NCBI GenBank assembly: GCA_020848275.1
Contig: JADLAK010000053.1
Location: 1-45,287, forward strand
Source of the DNA: Planctomycetota bacterium
GTDB lineage: Bacteria; Planctomycetota; UBA8742; UBA2392
Direction: 5' to 3'
Length of the DNA stretch: 45,287 bases
Made by a program: the position numbers and the translations under genes. Every line of letters starts with the position of its first letter. Position 1 is the stretch's first letter. Shown here one piece after another: positions 23,055-31,186 of this stretch. The notes beneath the pieces are model-generated. The model was not told where the DNA came from, searched no databases, and saw only the letters and a program-made list of their open reading frames with translations.

Positions 23055-24389
23055 CTATTCCTCGACCTTGATCTCCGACTTGCCGGTTGAGACCGACTCA
23101 AAGGTCAGCACCATGATCGGCGCGTCGACGCCTTTGTTCGGTTTGATGGTGATTGTTGTGCCCTTGTAGCCGTCGTCGGCCGTGCCGGCGACCTTGAACG
23201 AAATGTCGTCTCCGTAATACTTTGGTTCGAGCACTTTTTTCAGCACCGAAATGGGCAGGCCAATCCAGTCAAGATCCACGTTCTCAGGGAGCGCCTTGCT
23301 GTTCTTGACGAACTTGCGTTGCAACATTGTGCTGATCGTTTCCAGTATTGCCCGGCCCTCGGTGACGTCCGGCGATCCATCGCCCATGACGACAGCTCCG
23401 CGCGCCGTCATGCCGTTCTCGAACACGATCGACATGTAGCCGCCGCCTTTGCCAAGCTCTCGCGCAGTGACGACCGTGCCTTTATAGGCGTCCTTGGCCG
23501 TGCCCTTGACCTTGATGACGATCTCCGACGCGAAGTATTTTCCCTTGAAGTCGTCCAGCCTCATGTCGAGTGTTTTGAGGTCGGCCTTCTCCGGGATGCG
23601 GTTTTCGTCCTTGTAAAGCTTCTTGAGCGCATCGCCCACGCGCAGCAACACGCGGCGGCCCTCGCTGTTACTGGGCGTCCAACTGCAAACGACGCCTGAG
23701 CTTTCAACTTCGCCCTTGGAAACCGACGCAAAAACCAGGCTCATCTTCGCCGCGCGGACTTCATCCAGCGGGTAGATCGTGATCGAGGTGCCCTTGAAAC
23801 CGTTGTCGGCATTGCCCGCCACGGCGACCTCGATGTCGCCGGGGAAATACTTGCCCTTGAGCGCATCCAATTTTTCGCCGAGGTCGTCAAAGTCGAGGTC
23901 CGCCGCAAGCCCATTGTTCTTGGCGCTGACAACTCGCAGACGGTCTTTCAGCGAACCAAGCAGGGCCCGGCCTTCGAGGACGATGGGGCTCTCACGGTCG
24001 GCGGTTAGTTTAGCAGCGCCCTTTGCGACGGACTCGAATTCCAGGATCATCGACGGCGCATCCACGCCTTCCAGCGGCGTGATTGCAATATTCGTTCCCT
24101 TGTAGCGGTTGTCAGAGGTTCCTTTGACAACTGAGGTGTATGTGCCGGTGTAGAAATTGCCCCGCAGCGACTCCTTGTCGCTCTTGAGGTCCGCCAGCGA
24201 AACCATTTCGGGCAATTCGTTGCCCTTCTGGATGTACAACACCCGCATGCGGTCGCGCAGAATGCTGAGGATTGCCCGGCCTTCTTCTAAATCCGCGGGC
24301 AACGGACCCTCCCAAGCCACTTCAATCGGCTTCTGTGCGGCGGCGACATGGCAAAGCAACGCGATCAGAAACAGGCTGGCAACGCGCAT
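23055..24389 (-). CDS. Secreted protein of four tandem pilin-like modules
   Basis: A 444-residue protein with a signal peptide (1-18, MRVASLFLIALLCHVAAA). The rest is four copies of a module of about 102 residues beginning at Glu-Gly-Arg 36, 139, 243 and 344. Each module has a helix (EGRAIL...LRDRMRVLY), a variable stretch, then L-x-G-x-Y-F and a beta part ending in YKGT..TI.PL and a final F-x-S-V-x-x-G strand. The pattern helix - LKGKYF - KGTSITI recalls the globular half of type IV pilins and pseudopilins, without their N-terminal helix; this likeness is my reading, not a search. A GGAG site precedes the ATG. It lies two genes after a GspF, which supports a surface-fibre or secretion link. 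Confidence 0.85.
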   Translation of the reverse strand: MRVASLFLIALLCHVAAAQKPIEVAWEGPLPADLEEGRAILSILRDRMRVLYIQKGNELPEMVSLADLKSDKESLRGNFYTGTYTSVVKGTSDNRYKGTNIAITPLEGVDAPSMILEFESVAKGAAKLTADRESPIVLEGRALLGSLKDRLRVVSAKNNGLAADLDFDDLGEKLDALKGKYFPGDIEVAVAGNADNGFKGTSITIYPLDEVRAAKMSLVFASVSKGEVESSGVVCSWTPSNSEGRRVLLRVGDALKKLYKDENRIPEKADLKTLDMRLDDFKGKYFASEIVIKVKGTAKDAYKGTVVTARELGKGGGYMSIVFENGMTARGAVVMGDGSPDVTEGRAILETISTMLQRKFVKNSKALPENVDLDWIGLPISVLKKVLEPKYYGDDISFKVAGTADDGYKGTTITIKPNKGVDAPIMVLTFESVSTGKSEIKVEE

Positions 24390-24458
24390 GGGATGTCTCC
24401 GGAATTGAAGAGGGGCAGCCTAGATCGATCGCCGGCGTGCTCAAAGTCGAGATTCGGT

Positions 24459-25148
24459 TTATGCGCCGGGTTGGCGTTCGCCCACGCGGTAGTCCTGCAG
24501 GCCGTGGGTTTTGTCAGGGCCAAAGCCGTCGGGGCTGAGCGGGAACTTGCCTGCGGTGTCTTTGCCCGCCCGCGACAGGCCCAAGGACTTCATAAACTCA
24601 TCGTTGTTCTTGAGCAGGTGCGGCAGGTCGAAAATCGCGTCAGAGCGCTTGGTGTGTACCTGGTTGTAGGTGGTCGTCATCGCAATCGCGTCTTTGGGGC
24701 AGGCTTCGACGCACATGCCGCAATAGATGCATTTAAGCATGTCGATTTCAAAGACACGGGGCTTTTTGAAACGCTGGGCGCCGAACTGGTCGGCGGGCGC
24801 TTCCTCGCCGACAATGGTGATGCACTCGGCGGGGCATGCCGTGCTGCACATGAAGCACGCGACACACTTGATGTTGTCCTTCTCGTCGACCTTCAGGAAA
24901 TGCTCGCCGCGATAACCGACGGCGGGAATGTGGCGCTGGTCTGGCCGCGAGTTCGGGCCGATGTAATCGATCGTCACCGACGGCTTGAACATGTGCTTGA
25001 AAGTGTTGACGAGACCTTTGAAGATCTCGGGCAGGTACATCTTTTCCCAAATCGAGAGTTTGCGCTCGGCGCGTTTGGGCTCGACATGGGTGTGGCCCAT
25101 GAGTTCGCGGACGTCAACTTGTTGCGGCGCCTGGGTCTGGGTGCTCAT
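24459..25148 (-). CDS. nuoI: NADH-quinone oxidoreductase subunit I (isolated)
   Basis: A 229-residue peripheral subunit of complex I that carries two 4Fe-4S clusters to the quinone site. Cluster ligands are C95, C98, C101, C105 (CVACFMCSTAC) and C140, C143, C146, C150 (CIYCGMCVEAC). The N-terminal FKGLVNTFKHMF segment and the IPAVGYRGEH region are typical of NuoI. It is longer than the E. coli protein, with an extra C-terminal tail. No other nuo gene is near; it sits between gspF-like and the four-repeat gene. A promoter-like TTGCCC-N16-TATTAT ends 6 nt before the ATG, so it may be transcribed on its own. Confidence 0.95.
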   Translation of the reverse strand: MSTQTQAPQQVDVRELMGHTHVEPKRAERKLSIWEKMYLPEIFKGLVNTFKHMFKPSVTIDYIGPNSRPDQRHIPAVGYRGEHFLKVDEKDNIKCVACFMCSTACPAECITIVGEEAPADQFGAQRFKKPRVFEIDMLKCIYCGMCVEACPKDAIAMTTTYNQVHTKRSDAIFDLPHLLKNNDEFMKSLGLSRAGKDTAGKFPLSPDGFGPDKTHGLQDYRVGERQPGA

Positions 25149-25154
25149 GCCGGG

Positions 25155-25182
25155 ATAATAACGGTTAGGCGTCGCGGGGCAA
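25155..25182 (-). promoter_or_regulatory. Leaderless promoter of nuoI
   Basis: On the minus strand TTGCCC (25177-25182), 16-nt spacer, TATTAT (25155-25160), then 6 nt to the nuoI ATG. No ribosome binding site. Confidence 0.6.
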
Positions 25183-25188
25183 GATGCC

Positions 25189-26832
25189 CTATTTGTTCAG
25201 GCCCTGGGATGACATCTGCATCATCGGGATGATGACTGCGGCGACGATGCCGCCCACGATCACGGCCATGAACACGATCATCACGGGCTCGATCAACGCG
25301 GTCAGGCGCGTGAGCGAAATGTCGACTTCTTCGTCGTAAGCCAGCGCCACGCGTTCCAGTAGCGATTCGAGCTCGCCCGTTTGCTCGCCGACGGCGATCA
25401 TGTAGCCGACTACGGGCGGGAAGACGCCCGATTTCTTTACCGGCGTAGAGATGTCTGTGCCCTCGACGATGCTGTCGTGGATGTCCTGGATCACGGCCAT
25501 CAGCGCCTTATTGCCCACGATTTTCTTGACGATGCGCAGGCAATCCAGCGCCGGCAGGCCCGAGCGCAGCAGCACCGAAAACGTGATTGCGAAGCGGCTG
25601 ACGGCGGTTTTCTTCAAGAGGTCGCCAAACAGCGGCAGCTTCAGCAGGCCGCGGTCCCAGGCCATGCGGAACTTCTCGGTCTGCAGCGCGCCCTGCAAAA
25701 AGAAGAAGGCGATCAGCGGCAGCTTGATGCAAAGTTCCCAGTACATCTGCATGAAGTTGCTGACGCCGATCAGGATTTGCGTCGGCAGCGGCAGCTCCAT
25801 CTTCTGCTCGATCAATATCGTGGTGATCTTCGGGACCACAAACGTCATCAGCGCGATCACGACCAGCGTGCTGATCGTGATCATGATGGCGGGGTAGGTC
25901 ATGGCGGTGATGAGCTTGTTGCGCATCTTGTTCTGCTTGGCGAGGTATTCGGCGATGCGCGTCAGCACGTCGTCAAGCTGGCCCGAGGCCTGGCCCGCGC
26001 GCACCATGTTGACGTACAGCGAATTGAAGTAGCCGGGGCAGGTTTCGAGCGCCGACGCGAAGTCGATGCCCTGGCTGACCTGCTCGCGCAAGTGCCGCAG
26101 CACCTTTTGCAGGCCCGGTACGTCGGCCTGCTCGATGCACGCCGTCAGTGCCTGCGCCAGCGGGATACCCGAGTGCAGCAGCGTCGCAAGCTGGCGCGTG
26201 ATCGCCGTGACCTCGCTGAGGTTGGTGATCTTGTCGTTGCCCTCGCTTGCGCCGATGTCGCGGAACTTCGCATAAGCCAGCACGCACATCGCCGCAAGCG
26301 CGCCAAACAGCAGCGCGAAGATGCCCATCTTGAAGTCGTTGTCGTTGATTACCTTCATGAACGGGTCGAAGAACCCGATCAGCGCGAACAGCGCCGTGAC
26401 CGAAAGCGCCCAGGCGCGGCCCTTGAGGATCGCAAAGCCGAACATTGCCGACGCCGCCGCGGAAACCAGCTTGACCACGAGGTTCATCGCGCCGGGCGCC
26501 TGCGCGCCCTGCCCGGCGATCTGCGTCGCCTCGACCGGCGCGTTCATCGCAAGCAGCATCAGCAGGATTTCCGCGCCCGCGGCCATGAAAGCGAGGATGC
26601 CGCAGGCCTGCATGACGGCCGGCAACTGCGTCGAGATCACGACCTTTTTCTCGCCGAGGTCGTTCTTGACGACTTCGCGTTTGGCGGCGGTGCCGCGGAC
26701 CTCGACGATTTCGGTGACGTAGATTTTCTGGAAGCGCAGCTTCTCGCGCGCGTCGCGCGGCGTGTCGGCGTCGATGACGCCGGTCGCGCCGCGGCCTTTG
26801 CCATCCAGGGCTTTGTATTCGTAAACAGGCAT
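25189..26832 (-). CDS. GspF/PilC-family protein with a four-span insertion
   Basis: A 547-residue inner-membrane platform protein of type II secretion or type IV pili. It starts MPVYEYKALDGKGR, the family N-terminus, and has two GspF domains in the C-terminal 330 residues (ITRQLATLLHSGIPLAQAL; FSVLLRSGLPALDCLRIV) ending in IEPVMIVFMAVIVGGIVAAV. Normal members have about 400 residues. The extra part is a segment at about 70-210 with four hydrophobic helices placed between the short N-terminal domain and the first GspF domain. The ATG at 26832 is chosen because an upstream in-frame start would translate an intergenic repeat. No GspE/PilB ATPase gene is near. nuoI follows after 40 nt. Confidence 0.9.
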   Translation of the reverse strand: MPVYEYKALDGKGRGATGVIDADTPRDAREKLRFQKIYVTEIVEVRGTAAKREVVKNDLGEKKVVISTQLPAVMQACGILAFMAAGAEILLMLLAMNAPVEATQIAGQGAQAPGAMNLVVKLVSAAASAMFGFAILKGRAWALSVTALFALIGFFDPFMKVINDNDFKMGIFALLFGALAAMCVLAYAKFRDIGASEGNDKITNLSEVTAITRQLATLLHSGIPLAQALTACIEQADVPGLQKVLRHLREQVSQGIDFASALETCPGYFNSLYVNMVRAGQASGQLDDVLTRIAEYLAKQNKMRNKLITAMTYPAIMITISTLVVIALMTFVVPKITTILIEQKMELPLPTQILIGVSNFMQMYWELCIKLPLIAFFFLQGALQTEKFRMAWDRGLLKLPLFGDLLKKTAVSRFAITFSVLLRSGLPALDCLRIVKKIVGNKALMAVIQDIHDSIVEGTDISTPVKKSGVFPPVVGYMIAVGEQTGELESLLERVALAYDEEVDISLTRLTALIEPVMIVFMAVIVGGIVAAVIIPMMQMSSQGLNK

Positions 26833-26910
26833 GCTGGCACGATTTAACGCCTGATCGGGGCATTTAGATAAGTGAAAACCGTTGAACTTTCGGCACTCAA
26901 GGCCCGTTGA

Positions 26911-26988
26911 GGCTAAAAGCTTAAGGCTAAAAGCTAAAAGGGACTGCAATCAGGCGCAAATTTTAGCTTTTAGCCTTTAGCTTGAAGG
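26911..26988. repeat. Paired period-7 arrays, near-perfect hairpin
   Basis: The left array uses words AGGCTAA and AAGCTAA, the right TTTTAGC and CTTTAGC. Positions 26917-26939 and 26961-26983 pair at 22 of 23 positions with a 21-nt loop. It lies between divergent genes (gspF-like and DUF58), so it cannot be a terminator for either. Confidence 0.92.
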
Positions 26989-26992
26989 GTTT

Positions 26993-27850
26993 ATGCCGCA
27001 GGCACCTGACATCTTCGATTCCGCGTTCATGCGCCAGTTGCAGGCGCTGGAGGCCGCGTTGCTTCGGCTCAAGGGCCGCGGCGGCGAGGGCCACGTCGCG
27101 CGCGGTCGCGCCGCGGGCCAGAACGAATTCCACGGCCATCGGCCCTATGTCGCGGGCGACGACTTGCGGCGGCTCGACTGGAACGCGTATGGGCGTTTGG
27201 GAAAGCTGTTTCTGCGCGAATTCGAACCCGAGAAACACGAACACATTACGCTGGTCGTTGATCGTTCACGCTCCATGGCCGCAGGCGACAAACACGTATT
27301 TGCGCGGCATGTTGCCGCGGCGTTTGGCTACCTGACGTTGAATCAAGGCGGCAGCGCGACGCTTGCGGGCGGTGCGACGATAAGCGGTCCTTCGCGCTTT
27401 TCGCGCCTGTTGGATGCCCTGCGCGAAGCGGAGCCCGACCAGGCGACGGGGCTTGGCCCGGCGCTGAAAGCGATTGCGGCGACACCCAAGCCCCCTGCCG
27501 ATCTCGTGGTGGTCGGCGATCTGCTGGAGCCGGTCGAAGTGCTGGAGCCGTTGCAAACGCTGACGCGCCGCGGCACGAACGTGACGCTGGTACAGGTGCT
27601 GTCGCACGACGAGGCCGACCCGGCGGCGGGCGGCAACGTTGAATTGCACGGACTGGAGGAAGGCGAGGCGCTGCGGCTGAGGCTGGGCGACGCCGTGATT
27701 GCCGCCTATCGCGCGCAGCTTGAGGGACACTTGCAGGCCATTGGCAATCTCGCCAGGCACTACGGCTGGACGCATGTCGTCGCGGAAAGCGGCGACGACC
27801 TGCGCGAGCTTTTCGTGCGCGAACTCCTACCCGCGGGAGCCGCGCCATGA
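26993..27850 (+). CDS. DUF58 / von Willebrand A-like protein
   Basis: A 285-residue cytoplasmic protein of the DUF58 family. The family signature is seen at 42-75 (NEFHGHRPYVAGDDLRRLDWNAYGR, cut short here). A vWA-type metal site is present as DRSRSM near residue 90. These proteins usually form a set with MoxR AAA+ ATPases and BatA-type membrane proteins, thought to act in chaperone-like or cell-envelope functions. Here the BatA-like gene overlaps it by 4 nt (ATGA), but no MoxR gene is in the window. The start lies 4 nt after a repeat hairpin, and I see no ribosome binding site. Confidence 0.92.
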   Translation: MPQAPDIFDSAFMRQLQALEAALLRLKGRGGEGHVARGRAAGQNEFHGHRPYVAGDDLRRLDWNAYGRLGKLFLREFEPEKHEHITLVVDRSRSMAAGDKHVFARHVAAAFGYLTLNQGGSATLAGGATISGPSRFSRLLDALREAEPDQATGLGPALKAIAATPKPPADLVVVGDLLEPVEVLEPLQTLTRRGTNVTLVQVLSHDEADPAAGGNVELHGLEEGEALRLRLGDAVIAAYRAQLEGHLQAIGNLARHYGWTHVVAESGDDLRELFVRELLPAGAAP

Positions 27851-29268
27851 CGTTCTTGAACCCGCCGGCGTTGGCATTGCTTGCGGCATTGCCGATTCTC
27901 GCGCTGCTTGCGTGGCTGGCGCGGGGCGCGCGTCGGCGTGAAGTCGGCACGCTGTTTCTCTGGCGACGCGTCGCCCAGAACATTAGCGCCGACGCCCGCA
28001 AACTCCGGCTTGAACCGCTTTTGCTGCTGCTGGCCGGCGCGCTCGCGTTCGGCGCTTTCGCCGCCGCACAACCCGCGGTGTCGACCGCCCGAGGCGGGCC
28101 CATGCGCGTGGCCGTGTTTGTCGAGGCGTTGATGCCGGGCGGCGATGACCCGGACCTCGGCGAAGTTCGCCAGCGCGCGCAGCAACAAGTGCCGGGCGCG
28201 ATTCTCGAATTTCCCGATGTGCGGGCGACGCATGCGTCGTCCCTATATCAGCAACTTGCGGCGTTTCGTCTCGCGTCGCGTGAGGCCGACGCGCGGTTGA
28301 TGTTTCTTGCGGCGCCTGACGACGAAGCGCGCGCCCTGGGCCGCGTGCTGCCGCGCGTGACCGTGCCCCGCGACGGCGTCATTTTCGGCGTTGGCACCCA
28401 AGGTACACAGTTACTGCTGCGAAGTTCCGGTGCGGCCTCGCCGACGATCAAAGGCGCGGACCTCGTGGGCGCGAAAATCTCCGGCGGTGAAACGCTGCGA
28501 CGCTTCGAGATCAAACAGCCGCAAGTTGAGATCAACGCGACCGGCACGCCGACGATTACGCTGGCGGTGCGCGAACCGTTGAGTCTTTTGGTGGCGCGCG
28601 CATGGATTGACCGCGTGCATGAGCCGCTGGTCAAGGCGCTGCCGCGCGTGAAGGTCGTTGAGCAGCATACGCCCGGCGCGATCGGCATTGGCGGCGGCGC
28701 GAGTTTTGGCGAGGGACTGGCGGGCAACCTGGTGACGAACGAAGGCGCCCCGATGGATCTGCGCGGTGCGACCATCACCTTTGCGGGCGATCATCCGTTG
28801 TTTGCGGATCTTCCGCTGGAGGGTCTGGACTGGCTTGCGGATGGCCGCGGCATCAGCCCCGAGTCCGGCGCGACCTCGCTGGTCAGCGTGCGGCGCGATG
28901 GCAGGGAAATCGCGCACATCGTGACGACTTCGGCTGACGGCAAACGACTGACGTTCGCAGGCGACCCGTTTGCGCGAGCCCCGATCGCGACGGCGTCGCT
29001 GCTGCTTGACAACGCGCTGGGCGTGATCACCGGCGAGCGCCCGAGTGAACGCGCGACCTATGCAGTCACCGGTGATATCCCGACCGAGCGCGCGGCGCTC
29101 GCCGCGCCCTTTGATCCGGTGGGGGACTTCCCTGCCGGTCCGCGGCGTGCGCGACCGCAGGAATTGGGTCTGTGGCCCGCTTGTCTGGCGGCGGCGATGT
29201 GCTGGCTTGCAGCGATGGTAGTGACAAAGCGTAGGGACACGCGGAAGCGTGTCCCCATGAACGTCTGA
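27847..29268 (+). CDS. BatA-like membrane protein with degenerate vWA domain
   Basis: A 473-residue protein. The N-terminus (MTFLNPPALALLAALPILAL) and the following WLARGARRREVGTLFLWRRV are the BatA/aerotolerance-regulator N-terminal domain; a second span lies at about 58-77 and a third near 437-456. The vWA-like part (MRVAVFVEALMPG) lacks the D-x-S-x-S metal site. Translation is coupled to the DUF58 gene through ATGA. The last residues (KRRDTRKRVPMNV) are read from a REP-like palindrome that has supplied the stop codon, so the native end was probably at about residue 460. Role in the DUF58 complex is inferred from context only. Confidence 0.85.
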   Translation: MTFLNPPALALLAALPILALLAWLARGARRREVGTLFLWRRVAQNISADARKLRLEPLLLLLAGALAFGAFAAAQPAVSTARGGPMRVAVFVEALMPGGDDPDLGEVRQRAQQQVPGAILEFPDVRATHASSLYQQLAAFRLASREADARLMFLAAPDDEARALGRVLPRVTVPRDGVIFGVGTQGTQLLLRSSGAASPTIKGADLVGAKISGGETLRRFEIKQPQVEINATGTPTITLAVREPLSLLVARAWIDRVHEPLVKALPRVKVVEQHTPGAIGIGGGASFGEGLAGNLVTNEGAPMDLRGATITFAGDHPLFADLPLEGLDWLADGRGISPESGATSLVSVRRDGREIAHIVTTSADGKRLTFAGDPFARAPIATASLLLDNALGVITGERPSERATYAVTGDIPTERAALAAPFDPVGDFPAGPRRARPQELGLWPACLAAAMCWLAAMVVTKRRDTRKRVPMNV

Positions 29269-29304
29269 CGGTGGTTTGCGGACACGCTGCCGCGTGTCCC
29301 TACG
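29230..29304. repeat. Inverted pair of REP-like palindromes (REPIN-like)
   Basis: Copy one, 29230-29255: CGTAGGGACACGC, GAA, GCGTGTCCC; its inner stem is 9 bp with a GGAA loop. Copy two, 29280-29304, is the same element inverted (GGACACGC, TGCC, GCGTGTCC, CTACG). The pair fills the space between convergent genes and overlaps the end of the BatA-like gene. Confidence 0.88.
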
Positions 29305-30072
29305 TTACCGCGTGCGATCTTCGTCGACCTTGATGATGCCCAGGAATTCGCGCACACGGCTCTCGACCTTGCTGATGTTGAATACGTTGTCGAGCACCAG
29401 CACCTTGTGCGAATCCGCGCCGACGCCGGGCTTGAATACCAGCCGGCCCGAGCGAAACACGATGTACTCGAACACGTCAGGGATTTCCTTTTCGACAGTC
29501 ATGTTCATGGTTGCGTACTGGCGCTCGTCACCCAGCAGGCCGTGTTTGTGCATCAGGCGGTTGGGTTCCAGCACCCAATAGTTGAAACGCGACGCCACCA
29601 GGGCGAACAGGAACAGCACCGCAAAGCCCGCGGCCATGATCAGGTAGAAGTTCGGGTGCAATTGGACCTGCTGGGCGCGCAGGAAGGCGTAGATGTCGCC
29701 GTAGATGTTGGCGGGCGATTGCAGGTCCCAGATCCACAGGCCCATCAGCGCCACGGCGATCAGCGAAACCGTCGCGAGGAAGTTTGTGCGCCCGAAATCA
29801 AAGGTCTGCACCAGCATGCTGAAGAAAAACAGGATCAGCCACCACCACCCCAGCGCAGAGGGCGAAACCAGCGCCTCGGCGTCGCGATTGACCGCCCACC
29901 AGCCGCCGCCGAGGAAATAAAACACCACCGACATCAGCACCAGCGGCCACATCGTCATGATTTTCGAATACGGGTGGATCACGATGCGGTCGACGCGCCT
30001 CGTGGTTTGCTTGAGGGCCTCGGTTACGGCGATGTCTTCCGTTACCTTCATGTCGGCAGGTGCGTCGGCCAT
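29305..30072 (-). CDS. Four-span membrane protein with soluble C-terminal domain
   Basis: A 255-residue protein I do not recognise. Four hydrophobic helices lie at about 38-61, 73-93, 97-118 and 142-164, and Trp-rich stretches (GGGWWAV, GWWWLIL) mark the first two. The last 85 residues are soluble and beta-rich (YIVFRSGRLVFKPGVGADSH, then VFNISKVESRVREFLGIIKV), like a bacterial PH-type domain. A GAGAG site 6 nt from the ATG supports the start. It follows the coiled-coil lipoprotein gene by 42 nt on the same strand, so the two may be an operon. Its TAA touches the REP-like pair. Confidence 0.8.
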   Translation of the reverse strand: MADAPADMKVTEDIAVTEALKQTTRRVDRIVIHPYSKIMTMWPLVLMSVVFYFLGGGWWAVNRDAEALVSPSALGWWWLILFFFSMLVQTFDFGRTNFLATVSLIAVALMGLWIWDLQSPANIYGDIYAFLRAQQVQLHPNFYLIMAAGFAVLFLFALVASRFNYWVLEPNRLMHKHGLLGDERQYATMNMTVEKEIPDVFEYIVFRSGRLVFKPGVGADSHKVLVLDNVFNISKVESRVREFLGIIKVDEDRTR

Positions 30073-30114
30073 ATTCGTCTCTCACTGGTTGGCGGCAGTC
30101 TAGTTCGCGCGACC

Positions 30115-31068
30115 TTACTTCTCCAATTCCTTCTTCTGGGCCAACAACGTCTCGTTGCGCGGCGACTTGTCCAGCCCCGCCTGCACCTTCGCCAACGCCT
30201 CTTCCTTCTTGTCCTGTGCCGCGAGCCAACGACCGTACGCACCGTAAATTTCGGTGAAGGTCTCCTCCCACACCAGCTTGGCCTGCAGTTCAATGGCGCG
30301 GTCGAGTTCCTTTCCCGCCTTCTTGAACTCCGGGAAGCCCGGCGGGTAATGCGAATGAAAAATCGCGATGAAGTGCACCGCGTCGTAATAGTCCTTGTCG
30401 AGTTCGATGGCTTTGTCGGCGTGTTCGGCGATGGCATAGGCGAGCTTCCCCTGTTCCATGCCCGGCCCGACGTCTTCGAACTGCGTCGTCATGGCCGTGG
30501 CCAGGCCCAGCCGCAGGAACTTGTCGTCGGGCTTTTCGGCCACCTGCTTCTTCAACTCGGCGACGAAATCGGCGCGGGTTTGTTTGTCGGCCTGACCAAG
30601 GGCGTCGATGGCGGCGCGCATGTTTTCGCGGATCGACATGTCGGCCTTGGCGAGTTCGAGTTTTCGGGCGATTTCAGCGCCGGTTTCTCCCGCACCCGGT
30701 AATGGTTTGGGGGTTTCAACGACTTCAGGCTTTTTGGGCTCGTCCACCTTCGGCGCAGTTTTGGGCGTCGCGGCCGCAACTTCCTTTCGCACCTCGGCAC
30801 GAACGTCCTCCGGCGACATTCCCACCGGGGCAGCCTCCCTTAGCGTACGGATTTCGCTTTCCAGCCGCAGGTTGGCGTCGCCGGCCTTCTTGAGGTCGGC
30901 GCGAAGGTCAGCAAGGTCCTTGTCCATCCGCGTCTGGGCCTTCTCGCTTGTTTCTATGCGGTCTTCGAGCGCGGCCAGGTTTTCAGCCGTTGCATCTGTC
31001 GAAGCGGATCGATTGCATCCGCCAAGGGTCATCATCGCCGCCGCCAAGCACACCGCCGCAATCTTCAT
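30115..31068 (-). CDS. Lipoprotein with coiled coil and TPR-like helices
   Basis: A 317-residue lipoprotein. The signal peptide ends in the lipobox LGGC (Cys18). Residues 28-80 are a strong coiled coil (ENLAALEDRIETSEKAQTRM and on). A Pro/Lys/Glu-rich linker follows (KTAPKVDEPKKPEVVETPKP), then a helical domain to the end that looks TPR-like (AIAEHADKAIELDKDYYDAV; EALAKVQAGLDKSPRNETLL). It resembles envelope adaptor proteins of the YbgF type in layout, but I would not name it so. An AGGAG site 6 nt from the ATG fixes the start. It diverges from the pentaheme cytochrome gene. Confidence 0.85.
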   Translation of the reverse strand: MKIAAVCLAAAMMTLGGCNRSASTDATAENLAALEDRIETSEKAQTRMDKDLADLRADLKKAGDANLRLESEIRTLREAAPVGMSPEDVRAEVRKEVAAATPKTAPKVDEPKKPEVVETPKPLPGAGETGAEIARKLELAKADMSIRENMRAAIDALGQADKQTRADFVAELKKQVAEKPDDKFLRLGLATAMTTQFEDVGPGMEQGKLAYAIAEHADKAIELDKDYYDAVHFIAIFHSHYPPGFPEFKKAGKELDRAIELQAKLVWEETFTEIYGAYGRWLAAQDKKEEALAKVQAGLDKSPRNETLLAQKKELEK

Positions 31069-31174
31069 GGTCGTCTCCTGTCTGAGGTGATGTTTTTACG
31101 CCCGGTGTCGGGCCCGCGTCGATTACTTTGTGCGGCGCTAATTGGAATCGCTGGCCCCTGTGCGTGCGCGGCTC

Positions 31175-31180
31175 TAGCAT
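31175..31180 (+). promoter_or_regulatory. Candidate -10 of a leaderless promoter (cytochrome gene)
   Basis: TAGCAT ends 6 nt before the ATG at 31187. No ribosome binding site and no good -35 are visible. Confidence 0.4.
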
Positions 31181-31186
31181 GCCGCG

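Noticed and set aside
26833..26949. N-terminal extension of GspF
   Set aside because: It would translate an intergenic heptamer array; the family start MPVYEYKALDG is at 26832.
27847..29268. Functional vWA metal site in the BatA-like protein
   Set aside because: The D-x-S-x-S motif is absent at the expected strand (VFVEALMPG), so I do not claim metal binding.
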